Below, piece after piece: positions 1-6,213 of a stretch of DNA of 9,389 bases. The stretch covers positions 1-9,389 of the forward strand of contig QNAF01000084.1 in assembly GCA_003641405.1 (NCBI GenBank), in the 5' to 3' direction. The stretch comes from Candidatus Zixiibacteriota bacterium. Its GTDB lineage: Bacteria > Zixibacteria > MSB-5A5 > GN15 > FEB-12. Within the stretch, counting starts at the first letter, position 1, and every line of letters starts with the position of its first letter. The notes below the pieces were generated by a model, which was not told the DNA's origin, did no database searches, and saw only the letters and a program-made list of their open reading frames with translations. Both the position numbers and the translations under genes were made by a program.

Positions 1-881
1 ATGTGATCCTGGGCGATAGCAACATCGTTCTTGGCTTTCGGATTGTTCTTGGCCAGCTTTACGAAAGCTTCCCAGTTGGCAATGTTCTGATCACGATCAT
101 CAGGATTGGCCTCTTCCATGGCCGAAGCATAATTGTATGATGCCCGGAATCCTTTCTTGGGATTGGCTTTGAGCGCAGCCTTGTACTCCGTTGCCGCCTT
201 TAGGAATTTCTCCTGTTGGTGGTAGATCAAGCCAAGGGCGGAATGCGCGCTGTAGTTGGCAGACTTATGTTCGATAGATTTTTGCAGTGCCACGATAGCC
301 TTGTCTTGCTTTCCCATTTTCTGATACGATTTTCCCAGATACAGGAATGAGGCGTGGTCTCCTGATCCGGCCGCATGTCCCTTCTCGAGGCTGACGATCG
401 CACCCTCATAGTCTCGTTGCTTGTACTGTACTTTGCCGAGCTCCATAAGAATCGGGCCGTTTTCCGGGTCGATAGCAAGAGCGGCCTCAAACGATTCCTG
501 AGCTTCTACGTTCTGCTTCAGGCGGTATCTTACTCGTCCCATATTGGCCAGGGCGTCGATATTCTGTGGGGCCTTGTCGGCAGCCTTTTCGAATTGATCC
601 AGCGCTTCGTCGAACTCTCCGCGTCCGAAATGGATCGCACCCAGGTTTAGATAACAGTCAACGTAGTCCGGGTCCAGCGAGACTGCCATCGAGTAGAACC
701 TGATCGCCGCTTCGGGATCCCCATCCTGGGTCGCCTGAATACCTTGATTGTAGAATTCTTTAGCCTGGTTAGCTTTATCGAGTCCTTCTTCTTGTGCTAT
801 CACGGAGGCCGTGCTTGCCAACATTCCGAGCAATACAAAACAGAAAACCATCAGAAAGTTCACTTTCATAACTCGTATCAT
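1..881 (-). CDS. Secreted TPR-repeat protein, C-terminus cut by window edge
   Basis: The reading frame opens at ATG 881 and stays open to the left edge, giving 293 visible residues. An AAGGAG ribosome site lies at 896-891, nine bases before the start; a second in-frame ATG at 869 is less well placed. Residues 1-29 form a signal peptide with a hydrophobic core ending in VIA before QEE, so the protein is exported, probably to the periplasm. From about residue 38 to 243 there are about six tandem 34-residue TPR units, recognisable by LG/MG near position 8 and A-x-x-x-(Y/F)-x-x-A-(L/I) near the end of each unit (for example residues 73-106 and 107-140). TPR arrays are protein-binding scaffolds; the partner cannot be told. 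The gene follows purD-purE on the same strand after a 74-base gap that has its own promoter-like sequence. It could instead be read through from purE. Confidence 0.9.
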   Translation of the reverse strand, partial: MIRVMKVNFLMVFCFVLLGMLASTASVIAQEEGLDKANQAKEFYNQGIQATQDGDPEAAIRFYSMAVSLDPDYVDCYLNLGAIHFGRGEFDEALDQFEKAADKAPQNIDALANMGRVRYRLKQNVEAQESFEAALAIDPENGPILMELGKVQYKQRDYEGAIVSLEKGHAAGSGDHASFLYLGKSYQKMGKQDKAIVALQKSIEHKSANYSAHSALGLIYHQQEKFLKAATEYKAALKANPKKGFRASYNYASAMEEANPDDRDQNIANWEAFVKLAKNNPKAKNDVAIAQDH

Positions 882-913
882 CGCGAATATCTCCTTTTGA
901 CCCGTTCTTGTGT

Positions 914-941
914 CAAATATGTTACACCGAGCACCTGTCAA
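914..941 (-). promoter_or_regulatory. Candidate sigma-70-type promoter for the TPR gene
   Basis: Read on the minus strand, TTGACA (941-936) is followed after 16 bases by TATTTG (919-914). The -35 match is perfect and the -10 match is fair. Transcription would begin near 907, leaving a short leader with the ribosome site of the TPR gene. This would let the TPR gene be expressed independently of purDE. It was found by eye only. Confidence 0.45.
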
Positions 942-955
942 TCGACTCAGCTCTT

Positions 956-1402
956 TTACAATGATTTCCGGTGTTTTTCGAGAGCTTTTTTCACATCCGG
1001 ATGTTTCAGCGCCAGTATTCTGGCGGCCAGAACAGCGGCGTTCTTTGCGCCCGGCGCACCTATAGCTACCGTCGCAACCGGAATACCCGGTGGCATCTGG
1101 ACTATAGCTAATAGAGAATCCAATCCCCCTAAAGCCGCAGGAAGGGGAACTCCAATCACCGGCAGATTCGTATGTGCGGCCACTGCTCCGGGAAGAGCAG
1201 CAGCGAGGCCGGCCATAGCAATCACGACCTCAAAACCGTTCCCTTCTGCTTCGGCAGAAAGTTTCGCCGTCCTCTCAGGATGACGGTGAGCCGAAGATAT
1301 TTCGATTACACTGTCGATATCCAGCGCCTTCAGTTGATCGTTGCATTTCTGTGCGTACTCCTCGTCAGACTTGGAGCCTGTGATAATAAGAACCTTGCTC
1401 AT
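956..1402 (-). CDS. purE: N5-carboxyaminoimidazole ribonucleotide mutase (PurE)
   Basis: PurE acts in de novo purine synthesis, making 4-carboxyaminoimidazole ribonucleotide (CAIR). Class I enzymes do this from N5-CAIR supplied by PurK; class II enzymes carboxylate AIR directly. The 148-aa product is a single flavodoxin-like PurE domain close to the usual ~160 aa. GSKSD (residues 9-13) and SAHR (37-40, with the catalytic His39) are intact. So is the run GGLDSLLAIVQMPPGIPVA (92-110), followed by GAPGAKNAA (115-123). The loop that reads AGGAAHLPG in E. coli PurE reads AGLAAALPG here (64-72), replacing a normally conserved histidine with Ala69; the overall sequence still looks class I. ATG overlaps the purD stop as ATGA, and an AAGGA ribosome site sits inside purD at 1413-1409, so translation is probably coupled. 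No purK is visible in the window. Confidence 0.96.
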   Translation of the reverse strand: MSKVLIITGSKSDEEYAQKCNDQLKALDIDSVIEISSAHRHPERTAKLSAEAEGNGFEVVIAMAGLAAALPGAVAAHTNLPVIGVPLPAALGGLDSLLAIVQMPPGIPVATVAIGAPGAKNAAVLAARILALKHPDVKKALEKHRKSL

Positions 1403-2688
1403 GTTCGTTCCTTGTCTTGCCGTTCGAGAACTCGAAATCCAATATCTCTGCGGTATGTGACGCCCTTGAACTTTATCCTTTTCGGAAGGTTATAGGCCTT
1501 GCCAAGGGCACTTTTGAGGTTCTGATCCATGCCCATGACACCGAGAACTCTTCCACCGGAAGTGACCAGTTCGTTCCCATTACGACGAGTCCCCGCGTGG
1601 AATACATAGCAACCCTGGCTGCGGGAATTCTTCAGGCCGGAGATTCTGTGTCCGGTAGTGTATTTACCGGGATAACCCTTTGAAGCCATTATTACACACG
1701 CTGCGGTACCCTTGCGCCACTCGAGCTTTGGTTGGCCAGCCAGGCGACCATTGGCAACCGCTCTCATTATTTCGAGGAGGTCTGACTTAAGAAGGGGCAA
1801 TACTGCCTGAGTCTCGGGATCTCCGAATCGGCAATTATATTCCAACACTTTCGGGCCATCTTTTGTCAGCATAATCCCGGCGTATATCACTCCTTGGTAG
1901 GGAGTGTTGTCGTTTCTCAGACCTGCAAGGGTAGGTCGTAGGATGGACTCGTTGATCTTATCCATGATCTCACTGGTGATGAATCCAGCGGGGCAGAAAG
2001 CACCCATGCCACCGGTATTAGGGCCTTTATCACCCTCCAACGCTTGCTTGTGATCCTGGCTCGGCAGCAACGGGACAATCGTTTTGCCATCTGTTAAAGC
2101 CATCACCGAGACCTCCTGTCCCTGGAGACATGATTCGATGATGATTCGTTTCCCTGCTTTGCCGAATTTTCTTCTCTCAAATACATCTTCAATAGCGCGA
2201 CAGGCGTCATTGAAGTTTTTGACAATCATGACTCCCTTGCCGGCAGCCAGACCATCGGCTTTTACTACCACCGGATACTCGACACCTTTTACGAACCCGA
2301 TAGCGTCGGTTTGGTTATCGAAAGCCACGAACGGTGCTGTTGGTATGCGGTATTTCTGCATGAATTCTTTGGCGAAAACCTTGCTGCTTTCCAGCCGGGC
2401 AGCCCGTTTTTCGGGGCCAAAGATCTTCAACTTCCGCCGACGGAACTCATCGGCAATCCCCAGTGCCAGCGGTTGTTCCGGGCCGACGATGGTAAGATTG
2501 ATCTTATTTCGAGTGGCGAAATTTGCCAGTCCCTTGACGTTATCCGCCTTCAGGTTGATACACTTGGCCGCACGTGTCATGCCACCGTTGCCGGGAGCGC
2601 AGTATATCTTCTGAATCTTCTTTGACTGTTTGAGCTTCCAGACCAGCGTATGTTCACGCCCACCGGAGCCAACTATCAGTACTTTCAT
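1399..2688 (-). CDS. purD: Phosphoribosylamine-glycine ligase (GAR synthetase)
   Basis: PurD joins glycine to 5-phosphoribosylamine using ATP, the second step of de novo purine synthesis, in the cytoplasm. The 429-aa product has the family's usual length and order. The N-terminal domain has VGSGGREH (residues 6-13) and GPEQPL (69-74). The ATP-grasp domain has FGPEK (90-94), VVKADGLAAGKG (141-152), GGMGAF (226-231) and EYNCRFGDPETQ (283-294). A C-terminal GARS domain begins at about 325. The frame also contains a GTG at 2703. I chose ATG 2688 because family members begin MKVLxVGSGG, because AGGTGA (2705-2700) sits 12 bases upstream, and because the predicted transcript would start near 2715. 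The stop overlaps the purE start by 4 bases. No frameshift or missing motif was seen. Confidence 0.97.
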   Translation of the reverse strand: MKVLIVGSGGREHTLVWKLKQSKKIQKIYCAPGNGGMTRAAKCINLKADNVKGLANFATRNKINLTIVGPEQPLALGIADEFRRRKLKIFGPEKRAARLESSKVFAKEFMQKYRIPTAPFVAFDNQTDAIGFVKGVEYPVVVKADGLAAGKGVMIVKNFNDACRAIEDVFERRKFGKAGKRIIIESCLQGQEVSVMALTDGKTIVPLLPSQDHKQALEGDKGPNTGGMGAFCPAGFITSEIMDKINESILRPTLAGLRNDNTPYQGVIYAGIMLTKDGPKVLEYNCRFGDPETQAVLPLLKSDLLEIMRAVANGRLAGQPKLEWRKGTAACVIMASKGYPGKYTTGHRISGLKNSRSQGCYVFHAGTRRNGNELVTSGGRVLGVMGMDQNLKSALGKAYNLPKRIKFKGVTYRRDIGFRVLERQDKERT

Positions 2689-2721
2689 AAGTTGCTGTGT
2701 CACCTAACTCAAGTTTGCATC

Positions 2722-2749
2722 TATATACATGAAACCGGTCGAAATTCAA
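2722..2749 (-). promoter_or_regulatory. Candidate sigma-70-type promoter for purDE
   Basis: On the minus strand TTGAAT (2749-2744) is followed after 16 bases by TATATA (2727-2722), with TG directly before the -10 hexamer. Transcription would start around 2715, about 27 bases before the preferred purD ATG. No PurR-like operator was recognised. Confidence 0.5.
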
Positions 2750-2782
2750 CCGTTTTTTGGTACTTCAACTGCGCTAGTTTTG

Positions 2783-2878
2783 AGTGGAATCCAAGGATCT
2801 GGACGGAGAGAGCGTTAGTGGGGTAATCAAACTTCGTGAGCAGCGGCAAAGTTTCGTCAGTATCCTTCGATTCCCACT
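2783..2878. repeat. Imperfect ~96-bp inverted repeat (long hairpin) of unknown nature
   Basis: Arm 2783-2805 is the reverse complement of arm 2855-2878 apart from one mismatch (C2792/C2868) and three single-base bulges (C2873, T2861, G2802). That gives 21 base pairs. Inside the loop, AAACTT (2829-2834) can pair with AAGTTT (2849-2854), stacking directly on the outer stem. The element lies between the divergent purD and porin promoters, outside both predicted transcripts. It could be a small palindromic or MITE/REP-like element, a small RNA gene, or a cruciform-forming spacer. The sequence here does not decide which. Copies elsewhere in the genome would be informative. Confidence 0.6.
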
Positions 2879-2890
2879 GGACATAAGCTG

Positions 2891-2920
2891 TTGACAAGTC
2901 GTCTTTAGAATGTGTATCTT
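2891..2920 (+). promoter_or_regulatory. Candidate sigma-70-type promoter for the outer-membrane protein gene
   Basis: A perfect TTGACA (2891-2896) and TATCTT (2915-2920) are separated by 18 bases. The start would be near 2927, leaving an ~86-base leader that contains the hairpin at 2949-2970. Confidence 0.6.
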
Positions 2921-2948
2921 GGCAACTTGCATGAGGTGTTGAGACAGT

Positions 2949-2970
2949 GCCGGGCCGAGAAGGACCCGGC
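2949..2970 (+). other. GC-rich 5' UTR hairpin upstream of the outer-membrane protein gene
   Basis: GCCGGG (2949-2954) pairs with CCCGGC (2965-2970). Inside it CC (2955-2956) pairs with GG (2962-2963), leaving one bulged A and a GAGAA loop. No T-run follows, so it is not an intrinsic terminator. In this leader position it may stabilise the mRNA, but that role is a guess. Confidence 0.5.
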
Positions 2971-3012
2971 TACAGAGAATGCAATTGGTTTCAATTATCA
3001 AAGGATGCGGTA

Positions 3013-3705
3013 ATGAATAGGCTTTCAATTCTTCTTGCTGTTGTCTTGTTGTTGGCATTCAGCGTCAATGTTGTGGCTCAGGATGATGAGGAATACGAAG
3101 AAAAGGATTTCCTTGAGATCGCGCTGTTTGGCGGCGGTACTTTTCCCATGGGAGGAATAACCGATTGGACTACTAAGGGTCCAGGGGAAGTGGTAGTGCT
3201 GGCTGGGGCAAAGGCCGGTCCCAACTTCGGTTTCGATATTGGTCATTTCCTAACGACTAACCTCGTACTCGGGTTGAATTTTACATATTCTCACCTTGGT
3301 ATCGACTCCGACAATGAACTAATAACACAGCGGCACCATCGTTTTTACAACACTTCCCTCTACTTGAAGTACTACTTCTTTGGCGAGTCAGATTTCGTGC
3401 CCTACGTCAGGGCAAACGCCGGAGTCGATATTATGAAGTTCACGACCGAGGTATTTGATACTAACCACGAGTCACCGTGGGAGTACCGCGAGCAATCCTA
3501 CGATCCCGCATTTGGTGTCGGTGTTGGTGCCGGACTGTTTCGCTACATCCATGATTATGGTGGACTGTATGTCGAAGCCAATTTCCACAATAGCTTCACC
3601 AGTGGTTCCAATGCTACCTACGAAGGTCTTGATTACGATTTCAAAGAGAACGCGACAAGTATCGGAATACAGGCCGGTGTCAAGGTATTCTTTGGCTCAG
3701 ACTGA
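3013..3705 (+). CDS. Outer-membrane beta-barrel protein (OmpA-barrel/OMP_b-brl type)
   Basis: The 230-aa product begins with a clear signal peptide: Arg at residue 3, a Leu/Val-rich core to residue ~17, and cleavage likely after VVA (20-22). A short acidic stretch DDEEYEE follows. The remainder alternates hydrophobic and polar residues with many Gly and aromatics. Examples are the strand-like segments 34-42, 82-95, 115-123, 130-141, 166-176, 184-192 and 215-227, consistent with an eight-stranded barrel. It ends GIQAGVKVFFGSD, close to the aromatic C-terminal signature of outer-membrane proteins. ATG 3013 is chosen because AAGGA (3001-3005) lies seven bases upstream and the signal peptide starts there. 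An in-frame GTG at 2947 would add 22 charged residues ahead of the signal peptide. A terminator at 3732-3759 makes it monocistronic. Family assignment is by character, not by a diagnostic motif. Confidence 0.85.
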   Translation: MNRLSILLAVVLLLAFSVNVVAQDDEEYEEKDFLEIALFGGGTFPMGGITDWTTKGPGEVVVLAGAKAGPNFGFDIGHFLTTNLVLGLNFTYSHLGIDSDNELITQRHHRFYNTSLYLKYYFFGESDFVPYVRANAGVDIMKFTTEVFDTNHESPWEYREQSYDPAFGVGVGAGLFRYIHDYGGLYVEANFHNSFTSGSNATYEGLDYDFKENATSIGIQAGVKVFFGSD

Positions 3706-3731
3706 TGTGACGATTCTTATAGCACAGACTT

Positions 3732-3759
3732 GGCCTGCCGCTCCCGGCAGGCCTTTTTT
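3732..3759 (+). terminator. Intrinsic terminator after the outer-membrane protein gene
   Basis: A perfect 9-bp GC-rich stem, GGCCTGCCG (3732-3740) with CGGCAGGCC (3745-3753), encloses a 4-base loop and is followed by six Ts (3754-3759). It begins 26 bases after the stop codon at 3705. Confidence 0.93.
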
Positions 3760-3795
3760 GTTGTCCGATCATCACCCATTCTCTACGTTAGCGGT

Positions 3796-5148
3796 ATGAG
3801 TAATACCCGATTGCTTCTCGTTGATGACGAGGCACCACAGCGACAGCTTCTGTCGGGGTTTCTTGCTAAGAACGGCTTCGATGTTTCCGAGGCGGCAAGT
3901 GCCGAAACAGCGTTGGATATGTACCACTCGGTGTTTGCTCCTATCGCCCTGGTCGATATGAAAATGCCCGGTATGAGTGGCGTGGAGCTGCTGCAGAGGC
4001 TCAAGGAGATCAACCCGTTCATCCAGGTAATAGTCCTGACCGCATTCGGCTCCGTTGAGTCCGCCGTCAATGCCATGCGCCTTGGAGCCTATGACTATCT
4101 GACAAAACCCGTGGAAGATCTCAACGAATTGACGCTCAAACTGCAGAAAGCTGCTGCTCAGAATCGGCTCGTCGTGGACAATGTGGTGATGAGTGAACGA
4201 CTGGATGAAGTTTTCCATTCATCTGAGATAATCGGAAAGTCGCCATCCATTCAGAAAGTCCGGCAGATGATCTCCCTGGTAGCCCCTAAGGATGCCACCG
4301 TGCTGATTTCCGGACCTTCCGGGACCGGCAAGGAACTCGTGGCTCGAGCTATCCACGCCCTTTCACCCCGTGCGGATCGACGACTGGTTGCCATCAACTG
4401 TGCGGCTTTTCCTGAAACCCTGCTTGAGTCGGAATTATTTGGATACGAGAAAGGTGCTTTCACCGGAGCGGACAAGGCTAAGCAGGGTCGTTTTGAGCTT
4501 GCCGACGGGGGTACGCTTTTTCTCGACGAAATCGGCGAGATGCCCCTCCCCATGCAAGTAAAACTGTTGCGAGTTCTCGAAGAGCGTTGTATTGAACGAC
4601 TTGGATCGGTCAGAGAGATCCCTCTGGATATCAGGATTCTCGCTGCGACTAATCGTGATTTGAAGAAGATGATTGCGGAAGGTGGATTCCGCGAGGATCT
4701 GTACTACCGTCTCAATGTGATCGAGTTAAATCTACCGCCCCTGGCTGAGCGTCCCGGAGATGTTTTGCTGCTGGCCGAGAAGTTTATGGAAAATTACAGC
4801 AGAAAGATCGGTAAGAAAGTCCGTGGACTCAGCAGCGACGCGGCTGCAAGGCTGGCGGCTTATGCATGGCCGGGGAACGTCCGGGAGTTGGAAAACATCA
4901 TTGAGCGCGCGATAATTCTTACAAGCTCGGATTGTCTGACCGCGGAAGATCTGGCGGGGTTGTCCACCCCGGTTCCTTCCGCTGAGCCCGGCACAATCAT
5001 GCCCCTCTCTGAAATAGAGAAACAACACATCCATTTATGTCTGCACCTGCTTGACTGGAACATCGGCCTGACCGCCGAAAAGCTGGGTATTCACCGCAAT
5101 ACGCTTCGTTCCAAAATCAAAGAATACGAGCTTTCGCAAGACAGCTAA
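3796..5148 (+). CDS. NtrC-family sigma-54-dependent response regulator
   Basis: The 450-aa product is a complete enhancer-binding protein. The receiver domain (5-118) has the acidic pair Asp10/Asp11, phospho-acceptor Asp54, Thr82 and Lys104. The AAA+ domain (~145-375) has Walker A GPSGTGKE (173-180), the sigma-54 contact loop GAFTGA (220-225), Walker B LFLDEIGE (241-248), the Arg-rich FREDLYYRLNV segment (298-308) and WPGNVREL (358-365). The C-terminus (~404-447) is a Fis-type helix-turn-helix with LTAEKLGIHRNTLRSKI. All catalytic motifs are intact, so it should hydrolyse ATP and open sigma-54 promoters when phosphorylated. ATG 3796 is chosen because an upstream TTG at 3730 lies at the edge of the preceding terminator and adds no domain. 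The ribosome site is weak (GCGG), and only 36 bases separate it from the terminator. No partner histidine kinase lies in the window. A sigma-54-like promoter follows 115 bases downstream (5263-5279). Confidence 0.96.
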   Translation: MSNTRLLLVDDEAPQRQLLSGFLAKNGFDVSEAASAETALDMYHSVFAPIALVDMKMPGMSGVELLQRLKEINPFIQVIVLTAFGSVESAVNAMRLGAYDYLTKPVEDLNELTLKLQKAAAQNRLVVDNVVMSERLDEVFHSSEIIGKSPSIQKVRQMISLVAPKDATVLISGPSGTGKELVARAIHALSPRADRRLVAINCAAFPETLLESELFGYEKGAFTGADKAKQGRFELADGGTLFLDEIGEMPLPMQVKLLRVLEERCIERLGSVREIPLDIRILAATNRDLKKMIAEGGFREDLYYRLNVIELNLPPLAERPGDVLLLAEKFMENYSRKIGKKVRGLSSDAAARLAAYAWPGNVRELENIIERAIILTSSDCLTAEDLAGLSTPVPSAEPGTIMPLSEIEKQHIHLCLHLLDWNIGLTAEKLGIHRNTLRSKIKEYELSQDS

Positions 5149-5161
5149 GTGTTCACGCTTT

Positions 5162-5201
5162 TTGTGCATCCAAGCCGGAGGATGCACAAGTTTTGTGCGT
5201 C
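5162..5201 (+). promoter_or_regulatory. Dyad plus third half-site: candidate activator enhancer site, or switchable hairpins
   Basis: TTGTGCATCC (5162-5171), 8 bases, then GGATGCACAA (5180-5189) form a perfect 10-bp dyad. A third TTGTGC half-site follows at 5193-5198. The dyad centre is about 115 bases before the start expected from the -24/-12 element at 5263-5279, the usual place for an NtrC-type upstream activating sequence. As RNA, the middle segment can pair either with the left arm (10 bp) or with 5193-5201 (9 bp including one G-U). A terminator or attenuator for the activator gene is therefore an alternative, though the T-run is short and interrupted. Confidence 0.55.
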
Positions 5202-5262
5202 ACATTGCTCCCTACGTAACAGCGATTAGTCTAACTCGGTGGTAGTCAAGTCGTTACGAATT

Positions 5263-5279
5263 CCGGCACGGCTATTGTA
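5263..5279 (+). promoter_or_regulatory. Candidate sigma-54 (-24/-12) promoter for the lipoprotein operon
   Basis: The sequence reads CCGGCACG, four bases, TTGTA. Against the consensus YTGGCACG-N4-TTGCW it keeps the initial Y, the -24 block GGCACG, the exact spacing, TTG and the final W. It differs at the T of TGG and at the C of the -12 GC, the latter being a normally well-conserved base. Transcription would start near 5290, 37 bases before the ATG. The gene immediately upstream encodes a sigma-54 activator and a dyad lies at about -115, which raises the prior. Confidence 0.5.
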
Positions 5280-5290
5280 TTACAATAGCC
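5270..5290 (+). promoter_or_regulatory. Perfect 21-bp dyad overlapping the -12 region
   Basis: GGCTATTGTA (5270-5279) and its exact reverse complement TACAATAGCC (5281-5290) flank a single T. The dyad runs from the edge of the -24 element through -12 to the expected start. It could be a repressor operator at the promoter, or a hairpin at the 5' end of the transcript. No known operator consensus was recognised. Confidence 0.6.
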
Positions 5291-5326
5291 TGAACTGAGA
5301 GTGGATTACAAGGAGAGACTACTATC

Positions 5327-6181
5327 ATGAGTTCAAAAGTACTGACATTATTGGTGATTATCCTGGCCGCTTTCTTGATCGGCTGCGATGACTGCAATGA
5401 CTACATTCTCGTCGAAGATACAACACCGGCAACGCCGCAGAATGTCCGCAGTGTTACGGGAGATAGAGTAGTTTGGGTCTATTGGAACGGTATCTATGAA
5501 CATGATGTGCAACTCTATATCGTTTATCGTTCTCCTCAGGCAACTACCGGCTACGTAGAAGTAGGCCGGGTAGCTGCCGTTGCTAACCAGAATCTTGATC
5601 TGCTGATCTACGAGTTCGCCGATGGCGCTGTGGCTAACGGTTCTACCTACTGGTACGCGGTGACGTCGGTGGACCACGCCGGTCAGGAATCGGACCTGTC
5701 AGCCGAAAATGTTTTTGACACCCCAAGACCGGAAGGTATTACTTCGCTTTACCCGACGGACCTCAATCCGACGCTGGCAGGATTCTATCTTGCAGGTGGT
5801 TTTCGCCTTTCATCCAGCAGTCCCAACGCCGATATCTGGATGGATCGCGACCTTGACGACATTTACTACTTGAATGTGGGCAACGAAGCTACCGACATTC
5901 AGGATCTCGGGTACACTTCCAATTTCGACGAGATTTCTTACGCTCCGGAACTCGGGTGGTCGGAGCTTGGCTATATCGAGATCATACTTGGTCATACCTA
6001 TGTCATCTGGACTGATGACTATCACTTTGCCAAGATGCGGGCGGTTTCGTTCGATGCGGAGGGTACAATTACTTTCCAGTGGGCCTGGCAGAGCGACCAG
6101 AGTAACGGTGAGCTGTGTCCCGGGTACGAGAAACCCGCTCATGTCCCCGGGTATGTTAAGTACGACGACTATGACGACTAA
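5327..6181 (+). CDS. Lipoprotein with an FN3 domain and unrecognised C-terminal beta domain
   Basis: The 284-aa product begins with a lipoprotein signal peptide whose lipobox is LIGC (17-20), so Cys20 should be lipidated after cleavage. Asp21-Asp22 follow; in E. coli such residues favour inner-membrane retention, but sorting rules in this lineage are unknown. Residues ~33-130 form a fibronectin type III domain (TPQNV, VVWVYW, YIVYRS, YWYAVTSVD, GQES-L). Residues ~140-265 are a second, probably beta-rich domain with LGYIEIILGHTYVIWTDDYH (214-233), which I do not recognise. The tail YVKYDDYDD (276-284) is acidic and tyrosine-rich. The ribosome site AAGGAG (5310-5315) decides the start. It is the first gene after the sigma-54-like promoter and is followed after 32 bases by the DUF4384/PEGA gene. 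A role in envelope adhesion or assembly is inference. Confidence 0.87.
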   Translation: MSSKVLTLLVIILAAFLIGCDDCNDYILVEDTTPATPQNVRSVTGDRVVWVYWNGIYEHDVQLYIVYRSPQATTGYVEVGRVAAVANQNLDLLIYEFADGAVANGSTYWYAVTSVDHAGQESDLSAENVFDTPRPEGITSLYPTDLNPTLAGFYLAGGFRLSSSSPNADIWMDRDLDDIYYLNVGNEATDIQDLGYTSNFDEISYAPELGWSELGYIEIILGHTYVIWTDDYHFAKMRAVSFDAEGTITFQWAWQSDQSNGELCPGYEKPAHVPGYVKYDDYDD

Positions 6182-6183
6182 CG

Positions 6184-6200
6184 AGTGCTATAATAGCACT
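6184..6200 (+). promoter_or_regulatory. Perfect 17-bp dyad directly before a ribosome site
   Basis: AGTGCTAT (6184-6191) and ATAGCACT (6193-6200) flank a single A. AAGGAG, the ribosome site of the next gene, begins at the very next base. As RNA it forms a 7-bp hairpin with a UAA loop. The same stretch contains TGCTATAAT (6186-6194), a perfect extended -10 promoter motif, but no convincing -35. It may therefore be an mRNA hairpin, an internal promoter with an operator, or both. Confidence 0.6.
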
Positions 6201-6213
6201 AAGGAGTGATGAT

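Noticed and set aside
744..1283. Plus-strand open frame of 179 codons across the TPR gene start and purE
   Set aside because: It is antisense to purE and to the TPR gene signal peptide, has no ribosome site or recognisable domain, and is best explained as a shadow frame.
2689..2703. purD start at GTG 2703
   Set aside because: The five extra residues are not typical of PurD, and the AGGTGA at 2705-2700 serves ATG 2688 better.
2919..2931. TTGGCA followed by TTGCA, resembling a sigma-54 promoter upstream of the outer-membrane protein gene
   Set aside because: The two blocks are about four bases too close for -24/-12 spacing, and a good TTGACA promoter ends at the same place.
2947..3012. N-terminal extension of the outer-membrane protein from GTG 2947
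   Set aside because: It would place 22 charged residues before a clear signal peptide and would run through the leader hairpin. ATG 3013 has a good ribosome site.
2774..3058. Minus-strand open frame of 94 codons across the divergent gap
   Set aside because: It overlaps the outer-membrane protein start, its promoter and the inverted repeat, and the translation shows no domain or signal.
3730..3795. N-terminal extension of the sigma-54 activator from TTG 3730
   Set aside because: It overlaps the intrinsic terminator at 3732-3759, and the receiver domain begins normally after ATG 3796.
6183..6200. CIRCE-like half-sites (GAGTGCTA and TAGCACT) in the dyad before the DUF4384/PEGA gene
   Set aside because: The half-sites point outward with 3 bases between them, the reverse of CIRCE (TTAGCACTC-N9-GAGTGCTAA), and the gene is not a chaperone. 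The match is probably coincidence.
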